Assembly (NCBI RefSeq): GCF_029813775.1
Contig: NZ_JARVKW010000036.1
Span: 1 to 64,000 of the forward strand
Origin: Streptomyces sp. DH24
Lineage (GTDB): Bacteria > Actinomycetota > Actinomycetes > Streptomycetales > Streptomycetaceae
DNA: 64,000 nucleotides
Reading direction: 5' to 3'
Each line of letters starts with the position of its first letter. The first letter of the stretch is position 1. Both the position numbers and the translations under genes were made by a program. Under the pieces are notes generated by a model. That model did no database searches, was not told where the DNA came from, and was given only the letters and a program-made list of their open reading frames with translations. Below, one piece after another: positions 1 to 6,972 of this stretch.

Positions 1-111
1 GGTGCCGGACCCGCGGCCGTTGACCGCCCGGGCGCCTTCCCGCGCCCGTCCCGCACCGACCTTCGTCCCCGCACCGACCCTCGTCGGCACCGACCGGAGT
101 GGACAGCCCAC
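1..111. other. Left-edge intergenic sequence
   Basis: No coding region is visible here. The stretch holds short imperfect direct repeats of the type CGCACCGACC/TCGTC just before the first gene. It may be the 3' flank of a gene outside the window or the promoter region of the hydrolase gene; the sequence does not decide. Confidence 0.4.
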
Positions 112-912
112 ATGACACAGCTCAGCGGATGGAAAGTACTCAACCCCGGCGGCCAGGGCGGTGACCTGGTGCTCGCCGTCGACTTCGCCACCACGGGACG
201 GTCCGACTCGGGCTTCCTGGACCTCGCCCCGCGTCTCGATGCGGCGCTCGCCGTCTGGGAGACCCGGCAGCCGCCCGGCGCCACCGGCCTGTCGGCCGAG
301 GACTACCTCGCGCTGTGGGACGGCCAGGCCGCGAGCAGCGGCCGTACGGTGCGGGCCGTGCTCGGCTACTGCGCCGGCAGCGTGTTCGCCGGCGAGCTCG
401 CCGCGCGGATCGCCGCCCGGCAGGGCGAGGCGCCCCGCCTGGTGCTGTTCGAGCCGGAGGTGCCCGCCCCGGCCGGCCTGTACCGGGACTTCGCCGCCAT
501 GATGGACCAGTTCGCCTCGGTGCTGTCGCCCGACGAGGTCACCGCGGCCCAGGAGGAGGCGGACGCGGCACGCGTGGACGCCGTCGACTTCGGCGGCTAC
601 GGCGACGTCCTCGTCCGGATCTTCATGGAGCGGGCCGGCGCGGCCTTCGCCCGGGAGGAGCTGGACACCGAGCTGCTGGACGAGTTCGCCGCGGTGTTCC
701 GCTCGTACGTCTCCTACCTGAACGCCGCCCGGCAGATCGACCCGTCCGTCACCTGGCGCGCCGGCATCGCGGTGAGCTCCCGGACCCCGTCCGAGGGCGC
801 GGCGCTGGCCGGCCGGAACGTCGACGTCGACGTGGAGCACGCCGACATGCTGCGCGACGGCCGGGTGGCCGCGGTGGTCAACGAGATCATCGGCACGTAC
901 GTGGCGTCCTGA
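112..912 (+). CDS. Alpha/beta-hydrolase (thioesterase-like) with Cys nucleophile
   Basis: This 266-residue protein looks like an alpha/beta-hydrolase of the thioesterase type, probably acting on acyl or peptidyl thioesters of the neighbouring biosynthetic cluster. The nucleophile elbow is GYCAGS (residues 85-90), so Cys87 replaces the usual Ser, and a plausible catalytic His lies in VEHADML (about residue 243). A Cys nucleophile is known in some NRPS/PKS thioesterases, where it favours thioester chemistry. Length is typical for a stand-alone thioesterase. The Shine-Dalgarno before the ATG is weak (GGAG about 13 bases upstream). It converges on the dehydratase gene, with a strong hairpin between them. 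The fold assignment is inference from the elbow and His; the substrate is unknown. Confidence 0.6.
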   Translation: MTQLSGWKVLNPGGQGGDLVLAVDFATTGRSDSGFLDLAPRLDAALAVWETRQPPGATGLSAEDYLALWDGQAASSGRTVRAVLGYCAGSVFAGELAARIAARQGEAPRLVLFEPEVPAPAGLYRDFAAMMDQFASVLSPDEVTAAQEEADAARVDAVDFGGYGDVLVRIFMERAGAAFAREELDTELLDEFAAVFRSYVSYLNAARQIDPSVTWRAGIAVSSRTPSEGAALAGRNVDVDVEHADMLRDGRVAAVVNEIIGTYVAS

Positions 913-941
913 GCGGGTGGGTGACGCCCCCGCGTACAGGT

Positions 942-973
942 CCGGCCCCCGCCGGGAGGTGGGCGGGGGCCGG
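942..973. terminator. Convergent stem-loop terminator
   Basis: A perfect 12-bp GC stem (942-953 with 962-973) with an 8-nt loop sits between the convergent hydrolase gene (stop at 912) and dehydratase gene (stop at 997). It can serve both strands. There is no U tract, as is usual in Streptomyces. Confidence 0.75.
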
Positions 974-996
974 GGCTCCGGCGGGTCCGGGTCCGG

Positions 997-1986
997 TCAG
1001 GTTTTGACGGTCATCGTGCGGTCGACCCGCTCGCGCGGCCGGCTCGAACCGATGAGGGCGCCGACCGTCATCACGCACCGGTCGCCGTCCCAGGTCCGCC
1101 CCGACACGAAGACGTTGTCGGCCATCAGCCGGTCGATCCGCGACTCGTGGCGCAGTACGGCGCCGGGGCGCACCTCGCCGAAGAAGCGGCAGTCGCGGAA
1201 GGCGGCGGCGACGGGCACGCCCTCGGCGGTGCCGGTGGACAGCCACAGCAGTACCGAGGCCTGGCCGAAGGACTCCAGCATCAGGGACCTCGGGTACATG
1301 TAGCGCGACAGCGGCAGTCCGTCGGCCAGGCCCTGGTAGCAGGGCTCGGAGCCGGAGACCGCCTTGGCGACGGTGATCCGCCGGCCGGGGTCGAGGGCCT
1401 CCACCCGGTCCACCAGGAGCATGGGGTGCCGCACCGGCAGCAGGTCCAGGATGCCGGTGTAGTCGGGCCCGGTTCCCCCGGCGGGCCCGGCCTCACCGGC
1501 GGGCCCGGGGCGCGCCTCGTCGGCGGACGGACCGGCGGCGAGGACCGCGTCCCGGTCGCCGAGCGTCACCTTGACCGCCGCGACGGGCGTGCCGTCCTGG
1601 CGGGTGCCGTCGGCGGTCACCTTCCAGCGTCCCGGGCCGTCGGGGGCCGCGGTGACCTCCAGGCGGATCTCGTCGCCGCCCTGCATCGGTGCCAGCCAGC
1701 GCCCGGAGCGCACGTCGAGCAGGTTCAGCGGCTCGTCCCCGCCGACCAGCGTGCTGGTCGCCTGGCGCAGCGCCTCCAGGACGAACACGGCGGGCAGCAG
1801 GGTGAGCCCCGGGAAGTGCCCCGCCATGTACGGGTCTTCGGGGTTGACGGTCTTGTACAGCGCGAAGCGCAGCTCGGGTCCGTCGGAGCGCGCCTCCATC
1901 CGGTCCACCGCGCGCAGCGGCGCCGCGAAGGTGCGCGGCCCGGTCGCGGGCCGCCCGCCCTGCGGTACGGGGGCGCCGCCGGTCAT
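997..1986 (-). CDS. Double-hotdog 3-hydroxyacyl-ACP dehydratase (FabA/FabZ-like)
   Basis: The 329-residue protein has two FabZ-like hotdog domains joined by a Pro/Gly/Ala linker (about residues 150-172). It would dehydrate a beta-hydroxyacyl-ACP intermediate. The N-terminal domain (about 20-145) keeps the catalytic pair, GHFPG (His57) and the LEALRQA Glu (Glu71). The C-terminal domain (about 176-329) begins with the FabZ-like ILDLLPVRHPMLLVDRV and keeps a MLESFGQA Glu (Glu238). It has lost the GHFP histidine: the equivalent stretch reads YQGLADG. The two halves therefore look functionally unequal. It is the last gene of the ACP operon; its ATG overlaps the stop of the TusC-like gene. Hotdog assignment is firm, substrate is inference. 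Confidence 0.8.
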   Translation of the reverse strand: MTGGAPVPQGGRPATGPRTFAAPLRAVDRMEARSDGPELRFALYKTVNPEDPYMAGHFPGLTLLPAVFVLEALRQATSTLVGGDEPLNLLDVRSGRWLAPMQGGDEIRLEVTAAPDGPGRWKVTADGTRQDGTPVAAVKVTLGDRDAVLAAGPSADEARPGPAGEAGPAGGTGPDYTGILDLLPVRHPMLLVDRVEALDPGRRITVAKAVSGSEPCYQGLADGLPLSRYMYPRSLMLESFGQASVLLWLSTGTAEGVPVAAAFRDCRFFGEVRPGAVLRHESRIDRLMADNVFVSGRTWDGDRCVMTVGALIGSSRPRERVDRTMTVKT

Positions 1987-2396
1987 ACGAACCACACCTG
2001 GTCGTACTCGGGCCAGCGCAGCGCCAGTTCGGCCCGGTCGAGGCAGACGGTCCCCGGCACGAGCTGCTCCGGGGCGAAGCCCAGCTCCGTCAGCGCGGCC
2101 CGGTCCACGTAGACGGTGAAGCCCTCGGCGATCAGGTCGCGCACGGAACCGCGGTAGTCCGGCAGCGTGTCGAGCTCCATGGTGCCCAGCCGCACCGACG
2201 GCCGGTAGACGTTCTCCTCGACGGCCATCGTGACCGCCGCGCCGCGCAGCGCGACGTCCACCCGCTCGAACTGGTCGTGCAGGTCGAGCAGTCCGTACAG
2301 GGCGTGGAAGAACTGCGCCTCGACCGCGCCCCGGTAGGCGCGGTCCAGGACGCACAGGACGGGCGGGCCCTGCCGGGTGCGGGCGGTGGTGGTCAT
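1983..2396 (-). CDS. TusC/DsrF-like protein
   Basis: This 137-residue protein resembles the DsrE/DsrF fold, most closely TusC (DsrF). It opens with a VLCVLDRAYRGA strand-loop, followed by a helix, a second strand (RVDVALRGAAVTMA), and a C-terminal section (FTVYVDRAALTELGF then EYDQVWFV) that matches the end of TusC as recalled from E. coli. In TusBCD and DsrEFH, the F/C subunit is structural in a heterohexamer that relays persulfide sulfur. Cysteines exist (about residues 15 and 117), but no canonical active Cys is expected in this subunit. Both ends overlap neighbours by ATGA, implying strict co-expression with the two DsrE-like genes and the dehydratase. Family call is by eye; the role in this cluster is unknown. 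Confidence 0.6.
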   Translation of the reverse strand: MTTTARTRQGPPVLCVLDRAYRGAVEAQFFHALYGLLDLHDQFERVDVALRGAAVTMAVEENVYRPSVRLGTMELDTLPDYRGSVRDLIAEGFTVYVDRAALTELGFAPEQLVPGTVCLDRAELALRWPEYDQVWFV

Positions 2397-2806
2397 CAGG
2401 CCCCTCCGAGGTAAAGGGTCTGCCGGGCACCGGCGATGGTCGCCGCCAGCCGCAGCGGGGAGCGGTGCCGTACCTGCGGGACGTGGTGCACGGCGCCGCG
2501 CTCTTCGGTGCACGCCGTGCAGCCGATCCAGGCGAAGCGGCCCCCGCCGTCGGCGATCATCCGCTGGACGATGGCGGACGGGGACGGGTAGTGGCCTTCC
2601 GGGTCACGCGTGTTGGGGAGCTTGGTGTCCCCGAACGTGTTCTGGGTCAGCATCGTCGCGTAGCCGCACGCCCAGACCCGTACCGAGCCGCCCCGGTCGA
2701 GCATCGCCTGGGACAGGCGCAGCGCCGAGGTGACCACGTCGCTGGAGTGCGGGGCGGCCGTCAGGATCAGCAGCAGGTCCCACATCCGGCGTTCCATGGC
2801 GGCCAT
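2396..2806 (-). CDS. TusD/DsrE-like sulfur-relay protein
   Basis: The 136-residue protein has the DsrE-like pattern: strand WDLLLILTAAPHSS, a long helix, strand SVRVWACGYA, and a late section RFAWIGCTACTEERG. In my alignment to remembered TusD, Cys96 (IGC) falls at the persulfide-carrying cysteine, and Cys99 lies one turn on. This is therefore the catalytically competent member of the three DsrE-fold proteins. The ATG at 2806 is preferred because it overlaps the upstream stop (ATGA); a GTG at 2815 is possible. Known family role: accepting and passing sulfane sulfur. A role in sulfur insertion or redox chemistry on an ACP-bound chain is inference. Confidence 0.62.
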   Translation of the reverse strand: MAAMERRMWDLLLILTAAPHSSDVVTSALRLSQAMLDRGGSVRVWACGYATMLTQNTFGDTKLPNTRDPEGHYPSPSAIVQRMIADGGGRFAWIGCTACTEERGAVHHVPQVRHRSPLRLAATIAGARQTLYLGGA

Positions 2807-3165
2807 CAGTGCCACACCCCCCGGCAGTCGTCCTCGGCGAGCGCCGCGGCGACGGCGTCCATGCCGACGACCTTGGCGTGCGGGGACAGCGTGGTGGCGG
2901 ACAGCGCCCGCTGCGCCGCCGAGAAGTCGTCCACGAGGATCTCGGCGCCGGCCGCGGCCAGCCGCTCGATCTCGGGGGACGCGGTGCCCACGGCGGTCAG
3001 TACGCCGTCCTCCACGAGGAAGACCCGCACGCGGTGGCCGGCTTCCGCGAGCGTCGCGGCGTCCAGGAGAAACGTGCCCGCGTTGGGGCCCGCCCAGTTC
3101 CCCTTGCTCTCGATCATGAGGTAGGAGAGGCGGGAGGCCGTGCCGCGGGGCGCCGGCGCGGTCAT
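2806..3165 (-). CDS. DsrE-family protein lacking the active cysteine
   Basis: This 119-residue protein has a DsrE/DsrF-type layout: strand SYLMIESKGN, helix DAATLAEAGH, strand VRVFLVEDGV, an IERLAAAGAEILVDD segment (67-80) and a short GVWH C-terminus. Where TusD carries its cysteine, this protein has Asp79-Asp80; its only Cys is near residue 114. It could be a structural subunit (TusB-like position) of a complex with the next two genes. It begins right after the ACP gene with an ATGA overlap and ends with another into the TusD-like gene. Fold-level assignment is reasonable; no individual function is known. Confidence 0.6.
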   Translation of the reverse strand: MTAPAPRGTASRLSYLMIESKGNWAGPNAGTFLLDAATLAEAGHRVRVFLVEDGVLTAVGTASPEIERLAAAGAEILVDDFSAAQRALSATTLSPHAKVVGMDAVAAALAEDDCRGVWH

Positions 3166-3416
3166 CAACCGCCCAGCTTCCGGCTCAGCAGGTCGAGGAT
3201 GTCGGGGAAGCGGCGGACCGTGCCGAGCTCCTCCTCGGGGATCTTGATCCCGAAGCGCTGCTCCAGCGTGACCGCGAGCTCCAGGGCGACGACGGAGTCG
3301 ACGCCGAGTTCCTCGATGAGGAGAACGTCGTCGGTCAGCGCCGACAGCTCGACGTCCAGCGTGTCCGCCACCAGCTCCCGAAGTTCCGACACATCCAGCG
3401 TGGTTTCGGCACTCAC
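3165..3416 (-). CDS. Acyl carrier protein
   Basis: An 83-residue stand-alone ACP with the 4'-phosphopantetheine site in GVDSVVALEL (Ser41), the acidic helix II that follows, and a FGIKIPEEEL helix III region, all typical of type II carrier proteins. The GTG at 3416 is chosen because a strong GAGGAAAGG lies 7-8 bases upstream and the product then has standard ACP length; the frame stays open upstream with no ACP homology. It is the first gene of the leftward five-gene operon and is divergent from the ketosynthase pair, the obvious partners. It presumably carries the chain seen by the dehydratase and the DsrE-like proteins. Confidence 0.9.
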   Translation of the reverse strand: MSAETTLDVSELRELVADTLDVELSALTDDVLLIEELGVDSVVALELAVTLEQRFGIKIPEEELGTVRRFPDILDLLSRKLGG

Positions 3417-3461
3417 CGGAATTCCCTTTCCTCGGGCCAATTCGCGCGATTTGTTCGAGCC

Positions 3462-3491
3462 TTCGGAGACACTCGTTGTCGGGTCTCCGAA
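3462..3491 (-). promoter_or_regulatory. Inverted repeat in the ACP 5' region
   Basis: Perfect 9-bp arms TTCGGAGAC (3462-3470) and GTCTCCGAA (3483-3491) are separated by 12 bases, 46-75 bases upstream of the ACP GTG. It could be an operator or a leader hairpin. No known regulator is recognised. Confidence 0.4.
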
Positions 3492-3498
3492 AAACACC

Positions 3499-3531
3499 TG
3501 AAACTCTTGAGCCCACATGAAACCCTTGAGC
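3499..3531. repeat. Direct repeat pair in the divergent promoter region
   Basis: TGAAACTCTTGAGC (3499-3512) and TGAAACCCTTGAGC (3518-3531) are 14-base copies with one mismatch and a 19-bp period, in the 274-bp gap between the ACP and ketosynthase genes. Spaced direct repeats are typical of activator sites, but the period is not the 11/22 bp of classical SARP sites. Confidence 0.4.
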
Positions 3532-3615
3532 TTCGGCGATGCTAGGTCAGCGCCGGGAACGTGACGAGGCGCCCGGCTGTTTGCTGCAGGTACTTGCAAG
3601 CGCCGCAGGCCCGTT

Positions 3616-3638
3616 CTTTCAGGAATGCATCCTGAAAG
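3616..3638 (+). promoter_or_regulatory. Palindromic operator candidate upstream of the KS gene
   Basis: Perfect 9-bp arms CTTTCAGGA and TCCTGAAAG flank a 5-base centre, ending 52 bases before the ketosynthase GTG. The position suits a repressor operator or 5'UTR structure. No family is assigned. Confidence 0.4.
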
Positions 3639-3690
3639 GCGTCGGCCATTGTGCCGCGCGACCGGAAAGAGCGAACAGCGAGGTGCACAG

Positions 3691-4854
3691 GTGGCGGTGG
3701 TGGTCACGGGGCTGGGCGCGGTGAGTTGCTTCGGCAGCGGAACCGACGCCCTGTGGGAGGGGCTGCTGCGCGCGGACCGGCGCCCGGAGCCCGCGCCCGA
3801 GATGTGCGGTCTGCCGACCCGGCCGCACCTGTACGGGGTGTCGGGCGACGCCGGTCAGGCGAGCCCGGCGGTCCCCGGCACGACGCCGACGGGCCGGACC
3901 AGCGCGCTGGTGACGGCCGCGGTCGCGGAGGCCGTGGCGGAGGCCGGGCTGACCGGCGACGACCTGTTCGACGCCGGGCTGTCGGTGGGGACCTCGCTGG
4001 GCGACATCGACCTGGCCGAGCGTCCCGGGGCGGCGGGCCCGCAGCCGGCCACCCACCACGTCGCCGCCTCGGTCGCCGCCCGGTTCGGCATCGGTGGTCC
4101 CGGCCAGACCCTCTCCACCGCGTGCTCCGCGGGCGCCTACGCCGTCGGCTGGGCCGTCGAACTGATCGAGACGGGCCAGGCCGACATCGTCGTCGCGTGC
4201 GGCGGGGACGCCTTCTCGCGCGTCGCGGTCGGCACCCTCCAGCGGTTCGGGCTGCTGGACGGCGAGTGCTGCCGCCCCTTCGACACCGACCGCGCCGGCA
4301 TGGTCACCGGCGAGGGGGCCGCCGCCCTGGTGCTGGAGTCCGCCGACTCCGCCCGGCGGCGCGGCAGGCCCGCCATCGCCGAACTCGCCGGGCAGGGCTG
4401 GACCTGCGACGCCCACCATCCGATGGCCCCGGAGCCGTCCGGCGAACAGCTGCGCCGCTCGGCCGCCCAGGCCCTCGCCGGCGCGGCCGAGGCGCCGGGC
4501 GCCGCCGTGCTGCACCGCGCCGGGGTGGCGGGCAACGACTCCGTGGAGGCCACCGCGATCAGCGCGGCCGTGGCCGCCGCCTGCGGTGACGGCGGCGAGG
4601 TGCTCGGCTACGCGCCGAAGGCGGTCACGGGGCACACGGCCGGCGCGGCCGGGGTGTTCGGCTGCGTGATCGCCGCGCTCATCCTGCGCCACGGTCTGGT
4701 CCCTCCCAACGCCCATGTCGCCACCCTCGACCCGGACTGCCCGCTGACGGTTCCGCTGGCCGGTCCCGTCGCGCTGGCCCGGCCGTCGGTGCTGGTCAGC
4801 GGCACCGGTTTCGGCGGCAACAACGCCGTGCTCGCCTGGCGGGCCGCCGCATGA
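3691..4854 (+). CDS. Type II ketosynthase (KS-alpha-like)
   Basis: The 387-residue beta-ketoacyl-ACP synthase has the full catalytic set: Cys145 in STACSAGA, His275 in HRAGVAGND and His315 in VTGHTAGAAG. It should carry out decarboxylative Claisen condensation on the ACP encoded divergently. At under 400 residues it is slightly short for a KS-alpha. The first His motif is HRAGV rather than the common HGTGT, which marks it as divergent from aromatic-polyketide KS. GTG at 3691 is selected because homology begins at VVVTGLGAV; the frame is open back to 3625. It overlaps the KS-like partner by ATGA. With a dehydratase present, a polyene-like or highly reduced acyl product is more likely than an aromatic one, but this is inference. 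Confidence 0.85.
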   Translation: MAVVVTGLGAVSCFGSGTDALWEGLLRADRRPEPAPEMCGLPTRPHLYGVSGDAGQASPAVPGTTPTGRTSALVTAAVAEAVAEAGLTGDDLFDAGLSVGTSLGDIDLAERPGAAGPQPATHHVAASVAARFGIGGPGQTLSTACSAGAYAVGWAVELIETGQADIVVACGGDAFSRVAVGTLQRFGLLDGECCRPFDTDRAGMVTGEGAAALVLESADSARRRGRPAIAELAGQGWTCDAHHPMAPEPSGEQLRRSAAQALAGAAEAPGAAVLHRAGVAGNDSVEATAISAAVAAACGDGGEVLGYAPKAVTGHTAGAAGVFGCVIAALILRHGLVPPNAHVATLDPDCPLTVPLAGPVALARPSVLVSGTGFGGNNAVLAWRAAA

Positions 4855-5828
4855 CCGTCCTGATCACGGCGGCCGCCGCCGTCACCGAGGAGCCCGCGCC
4901 CACCGCCGCCGACGCCCCGCACTGGTTCGACCCCGCCGCCCACCTCGGCCGGCGCGGGTGGAAGTACTTCAGCCCGGCCACCCGGTACCTGCTGGCCGCC
5001 GGCAACCAGGCACTGGGCCGACGGCACGACGACCCGCCGCTGGACGGTGCCGCCGCCGAGCGGTTCGGCGTGGTCACCGGCACCCAGTACGCGATCACGC
5101 GGGTGCACCGGCGCATGGACACGGTGCTGACCACCGAGGGCGTGCACGGCATCAGCCCGGCCGAGGTGCCCGGGTTCTCGATGAACACGCCCGGCAGCCA
5201 GCTCGCCATCAGCACCGGCGCCCGCGCCTTCTCGGTCACGCTCACCAACCCGGTGACGGCCGGTCTGGAGGCCGTGCAGTTCGCGGTCACCGCGCTGCGC
5301 ACCGGCCGCGCCGACCGGGTGGTGGCCGCGGCGACCGACCAGGCCCCGCGGGACCACGGGGGCAGCGGTGAGTACGACGCCGCCGCGGCCGTCGTCCTGT
5401 CCGCGGGGCACGGCGCGGCCGACGGCCCCCGCCCCCTCGCCGCGGTCACCGGCGGGCTCTCCCGGTTCCTCCCGCCGGGTCCCGCCGGTGGCCCCGACCC
5501 CGCCGCGCTCACCGCGGCCGGGACGCGGATCGCCGCCCTGGCCCGCGCCACGGACACCGTGCGGCTGGTGATCGGCGGCCCGGCCGGCGCCGCACCGCTC
5601 GCCGGCGCGGGCGGCGAGGCCACCGCCAAGGCCCTCGCCGACGCCGGGGCCGCCGTGCGGCACCCGGCCGGGGAGATCCGGGAGGCCCGGCACTGCGCGG
5701 TGTCCGGGCTGCTGGAACTGATCGACGCGGCCCGCGCCGGCGGGCCCGCGCTGGTGATATCGGTATCGGAAACCGGGCATCTCACCGCAATAGGCCTGGG
5801 TGATCCTGTTGGGCCGGAATTCATCTGA
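4851..5828 (+). CDS. KS-like partner without active-site Cys (chain-length-factor-like)
   Basis: This 325-residue thiolase-fold protein aligns with ketosynthases (FGVVTGTQYA, then a segment around TNPVTAGLEAV) but has Val where the nucleophilic Cys should be. The first catalytic His motif is missing; only the last, ARHCAVSGLLELI, survives. It lacks about 60 residues relative to its partner. Such proteins usually form the beta subunit of a KS heterodimer and set chain length. Classical CLFs have Gln at this position, so Val is atypical. It overlaps the KS gene by ATGA, the usual arrangement for KS-CLF pairs. A heterodimer with the upstream KS is strongly implied by context. Confidence 0.72.
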   Translation: MTVLITAAAAVTEEPAPTAADAPHWFDPAAHLGRRGWKYFSPATRYLLAAGNQALGRRHDDPPLDGAAAERFGVVTGTQYAITRVHRRMDTVLTTEGVHGISPAEVPGFSMNTPGSQLAISTGARAFSVTLTNPVTAGLEAVQFAVTALRTGRADRVVAAATDQAPRDHGGSGEYDAAAAVVLSAGHGAADGPRPLAAVTGGLSRFLPPGPAGGPDPAALTAAGTRIAALARATDTVRLVIGGPAGAAPLAGAGGEATAKALADAGAAVRHPAGEIREARHCAVSGLLELIDAARAGGPALVISVSETGHLTAIGLGDPVGPEFI

Positions 5829-5897
5829 GTGCGGATATCCGCAGCGATACCCGGAGCACTTTGACCCGTCCAGCAGCGCCCCGATATCGTTCCCGGC

Positions 5898-6857
5898 ATG
5901 ACAGTCAGGGCAGAACAGCCGATCGACCGATTGACCCGATTCCGCAGAATCGGCGGGCTCGGCGCCGCTATAGCAGTGACACCGTACCTGCTCATCAAAA
6001 TCGTCTGGACTTTCGGTTTCTTCATTCCGACCGAGGAAATGGGCGGGGCGGACTGGCGTGCGATCAACGCGGCGACCGCGTTCCTCGCCGCCGTCGGCAT
6101 CGTGCTGGCCATGGCGTTCTCCAGGCCCTGGGGGGAACGCCTGCCCGCCTGGCTGGTGGCCCTGCCCGTGTGGGTGGGCACCGGACTGCTCGTGCCGATG
6201 CTGCTGCTGGCGCCGGTGCTCGGCCCGGCCGCCATGAACCGCGACCAGGACGCCGGCTCCCCGGACTTCTGGATCTACGAGCAGATCCTCGTGATGATCT
6301 CGCTGGTCGGCGTCGGGGTCGGTCTGCCGGTCGCCCTGGCGGGCTACGCCAGGGCGCGCTGGCCGGAGGCGCTGGGCGGTCCGCTGGAGTGCGCCGAACC
6401 GGTGGGCGGCACCCGTCAGTTGCAGACGACGCTGGCGAGGATGGCCGCGGTCGGCTGCGTCCTGCTCGCCTGCCTCAAGATCTTCTGGGCCGCGGGCGGC
6501 ACCCTCGGCCTGGACTCCGGTGAGCTGGACCGCCGCGACCTGTGGTGGCACATGCTGTCGGCGAGCACGGCCGTGTGGGCCCTCGCCGGCGCGTGGGGCA
6601 TCCTCGTCCTCACCGCGCAGCGCGGCGCGCGCAGGTTCCTGCCGCCGATGGCCGCGGCGTGGGTGGCGTCCGGGATGCTGTTCTCGTACAGCGTCTACAA
6701 CCTGCTCACCCTGACCGACATGCAGCAGCCCTCCCCCGAACTCCCCATCATGGGAGCACTGGCCCGGGACGTCAGCGCGGTCCTCGGCGTGCTGATGGGC
6801 ACGACGCTCCTGCTGGTCCTGCACGACCGCAGGCGCGCCCTGCGCGGCCAGGACTGA
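5898..6857 (+). CDS. Polytopic membrane protein, function unknown
   Basis: I do not recognise the family. The 319-residue protein has about eight hydrophobic segments; clear ones begin near residues 22, 56, 84, 129, 183, 222, 253 and 288. There is a short cytoplasmic-type N-terminus (MTVRAEQPIDRLTRFRR) and a basic C-terminus. No ATP-binding or transporter signature is visible. It follows the KS pair by 69 bp in the same direction and is bounded by a strong terminator, so it probably belongs to the cluster. Export, self-resistance or a membrane step are all possible. Start ATG at 5898 is the only sensible one. Confidence 0.7.
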   Translation: MTVRAEQPIDRLTRFRRIGGLGAAIAVTPYLLIKIVWTFGFFIPTEEMGGADWRAINAATAFLAAVGIVLAMAFSRPWGERLPAWLVALPVWVGTGLLVPMLLLAPVLGPAAMNRDQDAGSPDFWIYEQILVMISLVGVGVGLPVALAGYARARWPEALGGPLECAEPVGGTRQLQTTLARMAAVGCVLLACLKIFWAAGGTLGLDSGELDRRDLWWHMLSASTAVWALAGAWGILVLTAQRGARRFLPPMAAAWVASGMLFSYSVYNLLTLTDMQQPSPELPIMGALARDVSAVLGVLMGTTLLLVLHDRRRALRGQD

Positions 6858-6895
6858 CCCGCCTCCGGGCGCACCCGGACAGGACCCGACAACGC

Positions 6896-6952
6896 GGCAC
6901 CGCCGTGCGGTTGCCTCCCCCCAGGACGCGGAGGCGATCGCACGGCGGTGCC
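6896..6952. terminator. Large convergent stem-loop terminator
   Basis: A perfect 14-bp outer stem (6896-6909 with 6939-6952) encloses a second 6-bp stem (GCCTCC 6913-6918 with GGAGGC 6930-6935). It lies between the convergent membrane-protein and thioesterase genes and should terminate both. Confidence 0.85.
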
Positions 6953-6972
6953 GTTGGTACGCGCGAACGGCC

